From Chloroflexota bacterium (GTDB lineage: Bacteria > Chloroflexota > UBA11872 > VXOZ01): a stretch of 64,000 nt of DNA. This document shows, one piece after another, positions 24,760-33,190 of this stretch. The notes beneath the pieces were generated by a model, which searched no databases, had not been told where the DNA came from, and worked only from the letters and a program-made list of their open reading frames with translations. A program made the translations under genes and the position numbers. The DNA lies in NCBI GenBank assembly GCA_028874195.1, contig JAPPLM010000056.1, positions 1 to 64,000 of the forward strand. The letters run 5' to 3'. Position 1 is the first letter of the stretch; every line of letters starts with the position of its first letter.

Positions 24760-26490
24760 TTGAACACGTCCCGAAAGCTCGTTCTCGTCACCTTCCTGGC
24801 GCTCGCGCTCGTTGCGTGCGGCGACGTAGGCATGGCGCCAGTCACGCCCGCGACTCCTGAGGAAGAGCGCGTCCTTACCATTCGCTATTGGCAAGCGCCT
24901 ACCTTGCCGTTCCCGTACCTCGCCGCCGGCTTCAAGGATAGAGACGCGGGTGCGATTACTTTGGAGCCGCTGGCCAACTACGCTCCGGACGGCAACCTCG
25001 TGCCAAGACTAGCCGTGGAAATCCCCACTCTGGAGAACGGCGGCGTCTCCCAGGACCTGCTGACGATCACGTGGAGGCTGAGAGAAGGCGTGCGCTGGTC
25101 GGACGGCAGCGCCATGACGGCCGAGGACGCGGTGTTTACGTGGCGGTACTGTGCGGATGAAGCGACCGGCTGCACCAAGCGGGACACGTTTGGCGGTATC
25201 GTCGCTGTCGAGGCTCTCGATGAACGCACGGTGAAGATAACTTTCGACAAACCAACGCCCTATCCCTACACGGCCTTCGTCGGCGCAAACACGCCGATCA
25301 TAAGCAGAGCGCAGTTCTCCGGCTGCGTTGGCGCCGCCGCCAGGACCTGCGAAGCGCAGAACACGCTGCCAATCGGCACCGGCGCGTACCGCATCGTGAC
25401 GTTTGCGCCCAACGAAGGCGCGGTGTACGAGCGCAATCCTCACTACCGTGGGGAGCCGGCCTACTTCGACCGGGTGGTCTTGCAGGGCGGCGGGGACGCG
25501 CTGGAGGCGGCGCGGTCCGTCCTCGTGACCGGTGAGGTCGATCACGCGTGGAACATGCAAGTGGAGCCGGACGCTCTGCGGGAGATGGAAGCGAACGGAC
25601 TCGGCAAGGTTTCTAACGTGTTCGCCAGCCGGGTCGAGCGCATCGTCTTGAACCAGACAAATCCGGACCCCGCGCTGGGCGAAGACCGCTCGGAGTATCT
25701 CGATGGGCAGAACCCCCACCCGTTCCTGACCTTTACGCCCATCGCCCAAGCGATGTCCATGGCGATAGACCGCACCATCATCGCTGAGCAACTCTATGGC
25801 TTCACCGCGATACCCGCGTGCAATCTCATTACTGCACCTTCCCAATACTCTTCCACCGCAAACGACGACTGCCTCGTCCAGGACATCGATGGCGCTAAGA
25901 AGCTCTTGGATGATAACGGCGTGGTCGACAGCGACGGTGACGGCATTCGCGAGTACAATGGCATTCCGCTGCGGATTACCTATCAGACCACTGCAAACCC
26001 CATCAGGCAGGCTACCCAAGCCCTCATCCAAGGCTGGTGGCAAGAGATCGGCATTGAGACCGTGCTCATTCAACATGACGCCGGTGTCTTCTTCGGCGGT
26101 GACCCGGCCGTCCACGAGGAGAAATCGTATCTTCGGTTCTTCGCGGACGTGCAGATGTACACCGAGATCTCTGGAGTAGATCCTCAGCAATACCTCTCAA
26201 GAGGACTTTGCAGAAATGTCCAGACACGTGAGAACGGTTGGTCCAGTGGCAATAACACCCGCATGTGCAATGCGGAGTACGATGAGACCTTTGCCCAACT
26301 TGCCCAAACCCCGCTGGGGCCGGAGCGCGAGGCGCTGGTACAGCAACTCAACGATATCCTCATTCAGAACTACTACGTGATTCCCCTCGTAAACCGGGGC
26401 TCGGTGTCGGCAACCCTGAACACGTTGCGAGGGGTCCGGAAAAACGCCTGGGACAGCGAGACGTGGAACATCGCCGAGTGGCGGCGCTGA
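24760..26490 (+). CDS. Family 5 extracellular solute-binding lipoprotein (peptide/oligopeptide type)
   Basis: 576 residues with a TTG start at 24760, 7 nt after GAGAGG. Lipoprotein signal with lipobox LVAC (cysteine 20). The family 5 signature region is clear: LTITWRLREGVRWSDGSAMT, AEDAVFTWRY, and later PIGTGAYRIVTFAPNEGAVY and MSMAIDRTIIAEQLYG. These proteins bind peptides, and sometimes sugars or nickel, for Dpp/Opp importers. No permease is adjacent. A complete Dpp-type system is encoded at 51.8-58.3 kb with its own binding protein, so this may be an alternative receptor. Confidence 0.92.
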   Translation: MNTSRKLVLVTFLALALVACGDVGMAPVTPATPEEERVLTIRYWQAPTLPFPYLAAGFKDRDAGAITLEPLANYAPDGNLVPRLAVEIPTLENGGVSQDLLTITWRLREGVRWSDGSAMTAEDAVFTWRYCADEATGCTKRDTFGGIVAVEALDERTVKITFDKPTPYPYTAFVGANTPIISRAQFSGCVGAAARTCEAQNTLPIGTGAYRIVTFAPNEGAVYERNPHYRGEPAYFDRVVLQGGGDALEAARSVLVTGEVDHAWNMQVEPDALREMEANGLGKVSNVFASRVERIVLNQTNPDPALGEDRSEYLDGQNPHPFLTFTPIAQAMSMAIDRTIIAEQLYGFTAIPACNLITAPSQYSSTANDDCLVQDIDGAKKLLDDNGVVDSDGDGIREYNGIPLRITYQTTANPIRQATQALIQGWWQEIGIETVLIQHDAGVFFGGDPAVHEEKSYLRFFADVQMYTEISGVDPQQYLSRGLCRNVQTRENGWSSGNNTRMCNAEYDETFAQLAQTPLGPEREALVQQLNDILIQNYYVIPLVNRGSVSATLNTLRGVRKNAWDSETWNIAEWRR

Positions 26491-27071
26491 ATGGTGTAGT
26501 TCAAGACTCAAGACCTGAACAGTTTAGTTTCACAGATTCGCGCTTGCCCGACTATGACGGTTTGAGCGCCGCTTCATCTTTCGTAGCGCGGGGTTTGTCC
26601 CCAATGTTGTCGCATTAACTTTCTTGGCAAGGAACATGGCACTCTCATTGCCTTACATTTCCGGTAGCGCAGGTTTGCATCTCGCCGGGAGTGCGGGCGT
26701 CTCGCCCGCAGACGTCTTCTCCCCCGTAGCCCGCAAGTTTGCCACCTGTGGACGCGGCGCACGATCAAGGACAGTGCCAGCAACCCCCTCAATCCGCTGC
26801 GGCGATGCAGTTTTGCAAGCCGCATGATGCCAAGAGGCGGGGGACAAGCCCCCGCGCTACTTTAATGCGACAGCATTAGGGCTTGTCCCCCGCTCTTTGC
26901 TATCCTAGCCTGGCTACCTTGACAGATAAGATGGATTCCGCGCCCCGGTACGGGGCGATTTTTCACGGGAATGACGGACAGTTCACTGCCTGCCCCTGAT
27001 ATCATTGACGAACCACCTCTCTTAGAGTCACCATTACTTCAACTACTCACAATCGATCACGGAGGAATGCT
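26491..27071. other. Intergenic repeat cluster
   Basis: About 580 nt filled with repeat copies: a family A variant at 26582-26605, GTAGCGCAGGTTTGCAT at 26663-26679 (also seen at 41420), a full family A element in reverse at 26831-26860, another half with TTAATGCGACAGCATTAGGG at 26862-26897, and an expanded dRS3-like element at 26931-26975. The word TTAATGCGACAGCATT recurs at 41579-41594. A Shine-Dalgarno GGAGG precedes the next gene. No gene seen. Confidence 0.6.
26831..26897. repeat. Two head-to-head family A palindromes
   Basis: A reverse copy (26831-26860) and a forward copy ending in CTTGTCCCCCGCTCTT (26881-26897) face each other around TTAATGCGACAGCATTAGGG. The same composite junction, TTAATGCGACAGCATTGGGG plus CTTGCCCCCGCTCT, occurs near 41579-41612. 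That suggests the pair is itself a mobile or duplicating unit. Confidence 0.65.
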
Positions 27072-28268
27072 ATGTCTGAGGAAGTTGGTTTCGTCACTAT
27101 GGGGCAATCGTCCGGGCGGGAGGACGTGCCGGAGATAGGCGTGGGGATGTTGGGTTACGCCTTCATGGGCAAGGCGCATAGCAACGCTTTTCGCAAGATT
27201 CCCTACATGGTGGAGCCTTTGCCGGCCGTGCCCGCGCTCATTGCCCTTTGCGGACGCAACGAGGCCGCGGTACAGGAGGCCGCCGCCCGCTATGGCTACC
27301 AGCGCCATTGCACCGACTGGCGCGATCTGATTCAAGATGACTCCATCCAGCTCTTCGACAACGGCGGCCCCAACGACACGCACGCCGAGCCGTGCATCGC
27401 CGCCGCCGAGGCCGGCAAACACATCATCTGCGAGAAGCCGCTGGCGCGCACGGCCGCGGAAGCCAAGCCGATGTTGGAAGCGGTGCAGAAGGCCGGCGTG
27501 AAGCACGCCTGCGCCTTCAACTACCGCTTTGTGCCGGCCCTGCGGCTGGCCCGCGAGATGATCGAGCGCGGCGAGTTGGGGCGGATCTTCCACTTTCGGG
27601 CGGTCTACCTGCAAGAGTGGATCATGGACCCGCAGTTCCCCATGGTCTGGCGTCTGAAGAAGGACATCGCCGGCAGCGGCGCGCTGGGCGATCTCGGCGC
27701 GCACATCATCGATCTCGCGCGCTTCCTCGTCGGCGAGCCTACCGCCGTCTCCGGCCTCACGCAGACCTTCATCAAGGAACGCCCCACCGACGACGGCGGG
27801 CGGGACACGGTGGACGTGGATGACGCGTTTGTCTCGCTGGTGCAGTTTGAGAACGGCGCGATCGGCACCCTGGAGGCGAGCCGCTACGCCAACGGCCGCA
27901 AGAACCACCAGCGCATCGAGATCAACGGCTCCAAGGGCAGCATCGTCTTCAACATGGAACGGCTCAATGAGTTAGAGGTCCATCTGAGTGATACTGAGCC
28001 GGGCAGCCATACCCAGGGATTTCGGCAGGTGCTCGTCACCGAGGCCGATCACCCCTTCTGGAAGTACTGGTGGCCCCACGGCCACATCATCGGCTGGGAA
28101 CACACTTTCGTGCACGAGCTCACCCACCTGCTCGACGCCATCGTGAACGATACGGAAGTCGCGCCTTACGCCGCCGACTTCGAGGACGGCTACCGTGCCG
28201 CCGTAATCTGCGATGCAGTGCTGGAGTCCAACGCCAACGGCGGCGGGCTGGTGCCGATTCAATACTAA
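27072..28268 (+). CDS. Gfo/Idh/MocA-family oxidoreductase
   Basis: 398 residues. Rossmann start GVGMLGYAFMGKAHSNAFRK, motif CEKPLARTAAEAK, the family GGxxxDLGAHxxDLA region as GALGDLGAHIIDLARFLVGE, and the substrate-domain tail ANGGGLVPI. It belongs to the subgroup often found with IolE-like isomerases in sugar or inositol oxidation. ATG 27072 follows CGGAGGAATGCT. It is translationally linked (2-nt gap) to a small antitoxin-like gene and followed by an isomerase-like gene. Substrate unknown. Confidence 0.93.
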   Translation: MSEEVGFVTMGQSSGREDVPEIGVGMLGYAFMGKAHSNAFRKIPYMVEPLPAVPALIALCGRNEAAVQEAAARYGYQRHCTDWRDLIQDDSIQLFDNGGPNDTHAEPCIAAAEAGKHIICEKPLARTAAEAKPMLEAVQKAGVKHACAFNYRFVPALRLAREMIERGELGRIFHFRAVYLQEWIMDPQFPMVWRLKKDIAGSGALGDLGAHIIDLARFLVGEPTAVSGLTQTFIKERPTDDGGRDTVDVDDAFVSLVQFENGAIGTLEASRYANGRKNHQRIEINGSKGSIVFNMERLNELEVHLSDTEPGSHTQGFRQVLVTEADHPFWKYWWPHGHIIGWEHTFVHELTHLLDAIVNDTEVAPYAADFEDGYRAAVICDAVLESNANGGGLVPIQY

Positions 28269-28270
28269 GG

Positions 28271-28507
28271 ATGGCGGTTTTGAAAGAGATTGAAGCCGCA
28301 GAATTCAAGAAGCACTTTCTTGAATTGCTGGAAAATTTAGGCTCAGACGGCCTGATCATCACGCGAAAAGGCGTCCCCGTGGCCCGAGTTTTGCCATACA
28401 GCGGCAATGATGGCGACCTCATTGGCAGCCTGCGAGGCAAACTGAGCATCAAGGGCGACATTTTCACCACAGGTTGCCACTGGAAGGCAGACTCAAGCAA
28501 CAAATGA
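28271..28507 (+). CDS. Phd/YefM-type antitoxin-like protein without adjacent toxin
   Basis: 78 residues from ATG 28271, only 2 nt after the preceding stop. MAVLKEIEAAEFKKHFLELL, then ENLGSDGLIITRKGVPVARV, matches the N-terminal DNA-binding fold of Phd/YefM antitoxins, with the typical GVPVARVLPY strand. The C-terminal toxin-binding part (GSLRGKLSIKGDIFTT) is short. No PIN, Doc or RelE toxin gene follows; the next gene is an isomerase. It could be an orphan antitoxin or a small DNA-binding regulator of the sugar operon. Confidence 0.75.
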   Translation: MAVLKEIEAAEFKKHFLELLENLGSDGLIITRKGVPVARVLPYSGNDGDLIGSLRGKLSIKGDIFTTGCHWKADSSNK

Positions 28508-28567
28508 GCGTGAAGGCAAGGAAATATTCACCGCAACAAAGCGCAAGTGTAGCAGGAGGCACGAACG

Positions 28568-29536
28568 ATGAAACTCGGCGTATTGACGGTCTTGTTGGGC
28601 GACCTGCCCTTTGAAGAGGCGTTGGACTACCTCCGCGACCTGGGAATACAGGCGGTGGAGATCGGTTGCGGCAATTACCCCGGCAACGCGCATTGTGATC
28701 CCGATAAGCTGCTTAACGACGACAAGGCCTGCGACGCGTTTCTCAACGCCGTAACCAGCCGCGACATAGAGATTTGCGCCCTGGCCGCGCACGGCAATCC
28801 GCTGCACCCCAACCCCAAGATTGCCCGCGCGCACATCGAGACCCAGCGCAAGACCATTCAATTGGCACAAAAGCTGGGTGTGGAGACCATAGTGGGCTTC
28901 TCCGGCTGTCCCGGCGACTCTGAGGGATCCAAGTATCCCAACTGGGTCACCTGCCCCTGGCCGACGGACTATCTGGAGATTCTGGAGTGGCAGTGGGAGC
29001 AGAAGGTCATTCCGTACTGGAAGGAAGAGGCCGACTTCTTGCGGGAGCACAACGCGAGAATAGCCCTGGAAATGCACCCCGGTTTTGTGGTCTACAATTC
29101 CGAGACCTGCCTACAGTTGCGCGATGCCTGCGGCCCCGAAATCGGCGCCAACCTGGATCCCAGCCACCTCTTCTGGCAGGGCTGCGACATCATCGCCGTC
29201 ATTCGCGAGCTTGGCGAGGCCGGCGCGCTCTATCACTTCCACGCCAAGGACACCAAGGTGCATCCCCTGAACGCGGCCAAGCACGGCGTGTTGGACACGA
29301 AGCCCTACACCGATGAGATCAACCGCTCGTGGCTATTCCGCAGCGTCGGCTACGGCCACGATTACGGCTACTGGAAAGACATCGTGAGCGAACTCCGCCT
29401 CGTCGGCTACGACGGCGTGCTCTCCATCGAGCACGAGGACAGCCTGATGTCATCCAACGAGGGCCTGGAAAAAGGCGTCAAGTTCCTCAAAGACATTCTC
29501 ATCTTCGAGCAACCCGGCACCGCCTATTGGGCCTAG
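28568..29536 (+). CDS. Sugar phosphate isomerase/epimerase-like TIM barrel
   Basis: 322 residues, ATG 28568 after AGGAGG. TIM barrel of the xylose-isomerase-like superfamily: KLGVLTVLLGDLPFEEALDY, LGIQAVEIGCGNYPGNAHCD, ALEMHPGFVVYNSETCLQLR, IGANLDPSHLFWQGCDIIAV, YHFHAKDTKVHP and YDGVLSIEHEDSLMS contain the conserved Glu, Asp and His metal ligands in order. It acts with the upstream Gfo/Idh oxidoreductase in a sugar or inositol route by inference. Its stop codon shares a CTAG with the stop of the convergent gene. Confidence 0.92.
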   Translation: MKLGVLTVLLGDLPFEEALDYLRDLGIQAVEIGCGNYPGNAHCDPDKLLNDDKACDAFLNAVTSRDIEICALAAHGNPLHPNPKIARAHIETQRKTIQLAQKLGVETIVGFSGCPGDSEGSKYPNWVTCPWPTDYLEILEWQWEQKVIPYWKEEADFLREHNARIALEMHPGFVVYNSETCLQLRDACGPEIGANLDPSHLFWQGCDIIAVIRELGEAGALYHFHAKDTKVHPLNAAKHGVLDTKPYTDEINRSWLFRSVGYGHDYGYWKDIVSELRLVGYDGVLSIEHEDSLMSSNEGLEKGVKFLKDILIFEQPGTAYWA

Positions 29537-30369
29537 GGGCTTTCGATCTGCGCCGCGCACTCGCGGAGATAGCGAATCCCCTCACGCGCCTGCACTTCCG
29601 CATGAGGCTCGAACTCGAAGATCTCGATTGAGACGTAGCCGTCGTAACCGGTGTCGTGCAGGGCCTGCATGATGGGCACGAAGTCGGTATCGCCGAAGCT
29701 CGGCCCTTTCATGTTCTCATCGTTGGCGTGAAAGTGCGGAAACTCGCCGGCATGCGCGCGGATGATATCGGCAGGCGGTTCATCTTCGCCGCTTTCCATG
29801 GCTTTCACGTCGAGGTGGAGCTTGAACGCGGGGTGGTTGACACGGCGCACGAGGTCGGCGCCTTCCGCCGCTGTGGTAATGAACTTGCACAGTGGCGGGG
29901 CCAGCGGCTCGATGGCGATGATGGTACCGGCTTGCTGTGCCTCATCGCAGACGCTCTGAAAAACGTCCGCGGCATACGCCATGCCCTGCTCGTAGCTCAC
30001 GCCGTCCGGCAGGTTGCGCTGGTTCGGCGAGCCGAAGATCAGGTACGGCGCGTTCATGTCGTGACCGAGGGCGATCAAGCCGCGCAAGTAATCGGTAGTG
30101 CGCTGCCGCACCGCCTGATCGGGGTCGGTGAGGTGCAAGCCGTCGGGTCCGACAAGCAGCCAGTGCAACCCTATGATCTCGATACCGGTATTGGCCGCGG
30201 CCTGCCGCGCGCCTGCCCGCTGCTCAGCGGATATGTCAAAGACCGACTGCTCGAACGTAAACGGCGCGGCTTCAACCCCCTCATAGCCGAGTTCTGCCAG
30301 ATAGTCGCAGATGCGGGCGAATTCCCAGTCCTCGAAGGCTTCGTTGCAGAACGCATACCGGAATGCCAT
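29533..30369 (-). CDS. Sugar phosphate isomerase/epimerase-like TIM barrel
   Basis: About 278 residues from ATG 30369 (MAFRYAFCNEAFEDWEFARI); the upstream extension to 30522 has no similarity. Motifs: LAELGYEGVEAAPFTFEQS, IEIIGLHWLLVGPDGLHLTD, IAIEPLAPPLCKFITTAAEG, FKLHLDVKAMESGEDEPPAD, FHANDENMKGPSFGDTDF, YVSIEIFEFEPHAE, with Glu/Asp/His/Glu ligands. The C-terminus resembles hydroxypyruvate isomerase or epimerase proteins. It is convergent with the previous isomerase; both stop codons are read from CTAG at 29533-29536. Substrate unknown. Confidence 0.9.
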   Translation of the reverse strand: MAFRYAFCNEAFEDWEFARICDYLAELGYEGVEAAPFTFEQSVFDISAEQRAGARQAAANTGIEIIGLHWLLVGPDGLHLTDPDQAVRQRTTDYLRGLIALGHDMNAPYLIFGSPNQRNLPDGVSYEQGMAYAADVFQSVCDEAQQAGTIIAIEPLAPPLCKFITTAAEGADLVRRVNHPAFKLHLDVKAMESGEDEPPADIIRAHAGEFPHFHANDENMKGPSFGDTDFVPIMQALHDTGYDGYVSIEIFEFEPHAEVQAREGIRYLRECAAQIESP

Positions 30370-30674
30370 AACGTATCTATCCTTGCGTATCGTCAGATGT
30401 ATCTTGGCGGCAATAATACCATGATGCCCACAGCACCGCCGGGTCACTGCGGCGGGCATTCGTTTCGTCAGGGACGGGCTTTTTCGTCCCTTATGTGCGC
30501 CATCAGGAGATAGCGCGAACAAGCCCGTTCAATCCGCCGTAGCGCGGGGGCTTGTCCCCCGCCTCCTGTGCCGGGGCGACGCCATGCGCCGCGCGAAGCG
30601 AATTCGTGAAGTTAAGCAATCCGCCATGCGTGAGATTCAGAATTCCTGAGGAATTCGGAGTCCCACCGATCATC
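30370..30674. other. Intergenic region with a family A repeat
   Basis: About 305 nt between two minus-strand genes. A complete family A palindrome lies at 30539-30568. The sequence nearest the isomerase start may carry its promoter. No gene seen. Confidence 0.5.
30539..30568 (+). repeat. Family A palindromic repeat
   Basis: Full copy with GTAGC lead and CTCCTG tail, identical in its core to 20961-20984 and 45088-45111. Confidence 0.8.
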
Positions 30675-31682
30675 CTAAAGGGTGACTTCCCGGTCCTCGC
30701 GTGCCGACGTATACATGGCTTCCAGCAACTCCACGGACCGGCGTCCTTCCGGCCCGCTGCAGGCGACCTGCTTGCCGTGAACTATCGCGCCAATCATGTC
30801 CTCGACGATGTTTCCTGGTCCGGGCGGGAGTTGCGCCGGATCAGGTAAACCGCCGTCAGGGTCGTCCACGAACGCCCACGTCGTAATGTCCTCTTGCCGC
30901 ATCTGGATGGTGCCGTCGGTGCCGTGGATTTCATGCTCGTGGCCCAGGCCGCCGTACACGGTAGTTGTTGTCTGAATGACGCCCCACGCGCCGGACGCAT
31001 AGGTGACCAACGCCTCCATAGCGTCTTCGGTCTCGATGTCGTGGTTGAAGACATTGATGCGCGCCCGCACGCTTTGCACGGGCCCCATGAACCAGAGGGT
31101 CTGATCGATGCCGTGAATGCCCTGGTTCGCCGCCGAGCCGCCGCCGTCGTACTGCCACGTGCCGCGCCAGCCCGGCGGGTTGCCGCCGGCGAAGTAACTG
31201 TCTGCGCGGTACCACTTCAGCCGGAAGTCGCCAAAGATGGGGCGGCCGAGCCTGCCGGCATCGATGGCCTGCTTGATCAAGCGCGTGCCGAGCTCATAGC
31301 GGCGCTGGAAGTCCACGGCCAGGATCTTGCCGCTCTCCTCACCCGCGGCAATCACCTGGTCGATCTTCGCCGTGGAGACGTCCATGGGCTTGGTCGTAAA
31401 GGTGTGCTTGCCCGCCTGGAGGCTCTCGATAGCCAGGTCGCCGTGGGTGCCGCTGGGGGTGAAAATGCCAACGGCGTCGATATCCTGCCGCTCCAGCAGC
31501 GCGCGGTGGTCGGTGTGCCACTCGCACCCGTATTCCGCCGCCTGCGCCGTGGCCAGCGACTCCTGCAGGTCGCACACCGCCACCAACTCCGCCCCCGCCG
31601 TCGTGGCCGCCTGCTTCACCCGCGACTTGCCTACGCCGAGGCCGATAATGCCAAACCGAACCGGATCATGCTGTGACGCCAT
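30675..31682 (-). CDS. Gfo/Idh/MocA-family oxidoreductase
   Basis: 335 residues. Rossmann start VRFGIIGLGVGKSRVKQAAT; the usual EKP is replaced by TKP in HTFTTKPMDVSTAKIDQVI. The C-terminal domain includes DGGGSAANQGIHGIDQTLWF with the catalytic-type DxGxHxID motif as NQGIHGID. Members use NAD(P) with sugars or polyols. ATG 31682 is preceded by GAGGAGG (reading the minus strand). It probably belongs with the neighbouring isomerase-like genes, 300 nt downstream on the same strand. Confidence 0.92.
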   Translation of the reverse strand: MASQHDPVRFGIIGLGVGKSRVKQAATTAGAELVAVCDLQESLATAQAAEYGCEWHTDHRALLERQDIDAVGIFTPSGTHGDLAIESLQAGKHTFTTKPMDVSTAKIDQVIAAGEESGKILAVDFQRRYELGTRLIKQAIDAGRLGRPIFGDFRLKWYRADSYFAGGNPPGWRGTWQYDGGGSAANQGIHGIDQTLWFMGPVQSVRARINVFNHDIETEDAMEALVTYASGAWGVIQTTTTVYGGLGHEHEIHGTDGTIQMRQEDITTWAFVDDPDGGLPDPAQLPPGPGNIVEDMIGAIVHGKQVACSGPEGRRSVELLEAMYTSAREDREVTL

Positions 31683-31996
31683 GACAATTGAACCTCCTCA
31701 AAGTGGACTCAAGTTAGATGTGATACAGACCAATTTGGTCGCGCCTCTACTGCGATCTACTCCCTCCTATTCAGGGAAAATACTACCATAGTCGTAGTTG
31801 ACGGCTCTGTAACTGATCGCAACTGCATACATTCCAGTTGGAACTACAGGTGTGGTTAGCTTGCAGGCCGTGATTCCTTGACAATCGGGAATGGTAGCGG
31901 TTGTATAGGAATACTGGCACATAACAGTAACAGCACATTTCTAGGACGTAATCTCAATACTCCAAACTTGGCTGCAACAGATTCAGGGAATTGTCG
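31683..31996. other. Divergent intergenic region
   Basis: About 310 nt between the Gfo/Idh gene and the AAA ATPase. Composition is more AT-rich than usual here and continues into the ATPase pair. It contains a perfect -35 TTGACA at 31878. No repeat family member is present. Confidence 0.5.
31878..31907 (+). promoter_or_regulatory. Possible promoter of the AAA/DUF4276 operon
   Basis: TTGACA at 31878-31883 is a perfect -35. The -10 at 17-18 nt spacing is poor (TTGTAT or TGTATA). The start codon lies about 90 nt downstream. Supported mainly by the -35 and location. Confidence 0.35.
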
Positions 31997-33190
31997 ATGG
32001 ATGGTACGAGAGTTATCAGATCAGTTCAATTGCTGAACATCCTCTCCTATGGACCCAATACTCCTGAATTTGAACTGGGGCCTCTCAACGTCATCATTGG
32101 TCCGAATGCTTCAGGTAAGTCAAACCTACTTGAATCACTGTCACTCATTGCCGCCGCACCCAGGGACATTCAGGCGCCACTGCGTGAGGGCGGGGGCATA
32201 CAGGAGTGGACATGGAAAGGAGCCCCTGAGCCCCCTGTGGCAACTGTTCGAGTTACCGTTGGAGTCCCCAATGGGACTATGCCGCTAAGATATGGGCTCT
32301 ACTTCCGCGAATTTGTAGCGCGATTCATGCTGCTTGATGAAATTGTCGAGGATGCGGCCTCATCTACGCCCGGCAAGGAGCCCTACTCCTTTTATCAGTT
32401 CAATCTAGGCATACCGGAATTCAACGTCATTGATAGAGAATCATCAGTGCGGCGCTTTATCCGGGACCAAGACGTAAGGCAGGATCAGTCAATACTTTCA
32501 CAGCGGCGAGACCCATTTACTTATCCAGAATTGACGTATCTAGCAACTCTGTTTGAGCGCATGCGCTTTTACCGAGAATTTCAACTTGGACAGAATACGC
32601 CGCTACGCCGACCGCAACAGGCCGATCTTCCACAGGATTATCTGTCGGAGGACGGTTCCAACCTCGCAGTGGTATTGAGTCATTTGCTAAACCAGCCACA
32701 ATTCAAGGCGTGGTTGCTTCACCAGTTGGAGGACTTCTATCCATCGGTCAGGGACATTCAAGTCGTCGTTCTAGGTGGCAGCGTTCAAGTATCCTTCCAT
32801 GAAGAAGGGTTGCAACATCCCGTACCATCTTCTCGTTTGTCCGATGGAACACTACGTTTCCTCTGCTTGCTCGTTACTCTCTTCAGTCCTGAGCCGCCTC
32901 CTGTCATTTGTATCGAGGAGCCTGAAATGGGGCTGCATCCTGATGTAATTCCGCACTTGGCGAAACTCCTGGTCGAAGCTTCCAAACGCAGCCAAGTCAT
33001 CGTTACAACGCACTCCGACATTCTCGTCGATGCGTTGACCGATACGCCAGAGGCCGTGGTCATTTGCGAGAAAGTCGATGGGGCGACGCAACTTCGGCGC
33101 CTTAACGCGAACGATCTCAAAGTCTGGCTGGAGAAGTACCGGCTTGGCGAACTCTGGACAAGCGGACACCTTGGGGGGAACCTCTATTGA
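31997..33190 (+). CDS. AAA ATPase (OLD/RecF-like), defence-associated type
   Basis: About 397 residues; ATG 31997 is favoured over TTG 31991 by spacing from CAGGGAA. ABC/SMC-like ATPase: Walker A GPNASGKS (35-42), Walker B VICIEEPEMGLHP (from 303), H-switch TTHSDIL (H339). The middle is a variable helical insertion (FERMRFYREFQLGQ; LNQPQFKAWLLHQLEDFYPS). It lacks the TOPRIM nuclease of OLD proteins, but the overlapping downstream gene encodes a DUF4276 TOPRIM-like protein, so the activities are split over two subunits. Lower GC than neighbours suggests acquisition. A defence role is inferred from family context, not shown. Confidence 0.88.
   Translation: MDGTRVIRSVQLLNILSYGPNTPEFELGPLNVIIGPNASGKSNLLESLSLIAAAPRDIQAPLREGGGIQEWTWKGAPEPPVATVRVTVGVPNGTMPLRYGLYFREFVARFMLLDEIVEDAASSTPGKEPYSFYQFNLGIPEFNVIDRESSVRRFIRDQDVRQDQSILSQRRDPFTYPELTYLATLFERMRFYREFQLGQNTPLRRPQQADLPQDYLSEDGSNLAVVLSHLLNQPQFKAWLLHQLEDFYPSVRDIQVVVLGGSVQVSFHEEGLQHPVPSSRLSDGTLRFLCLLVTLFSPEPPPVICIEEPEMGLHPDVIPHLAKLLVEASKRSQVIVTTHSDILVDALTDTPEAVVICEKVDGATQLRRLNANDLKVWLEKYRLGELWTSGHLGGNLY

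Noticed and set aside
25009-26190. 393-residue minus-strand ORF opposite a binding-protein gene
   Set aside because: Antisense to a clear family 5 binding protein; no recognisable motif.
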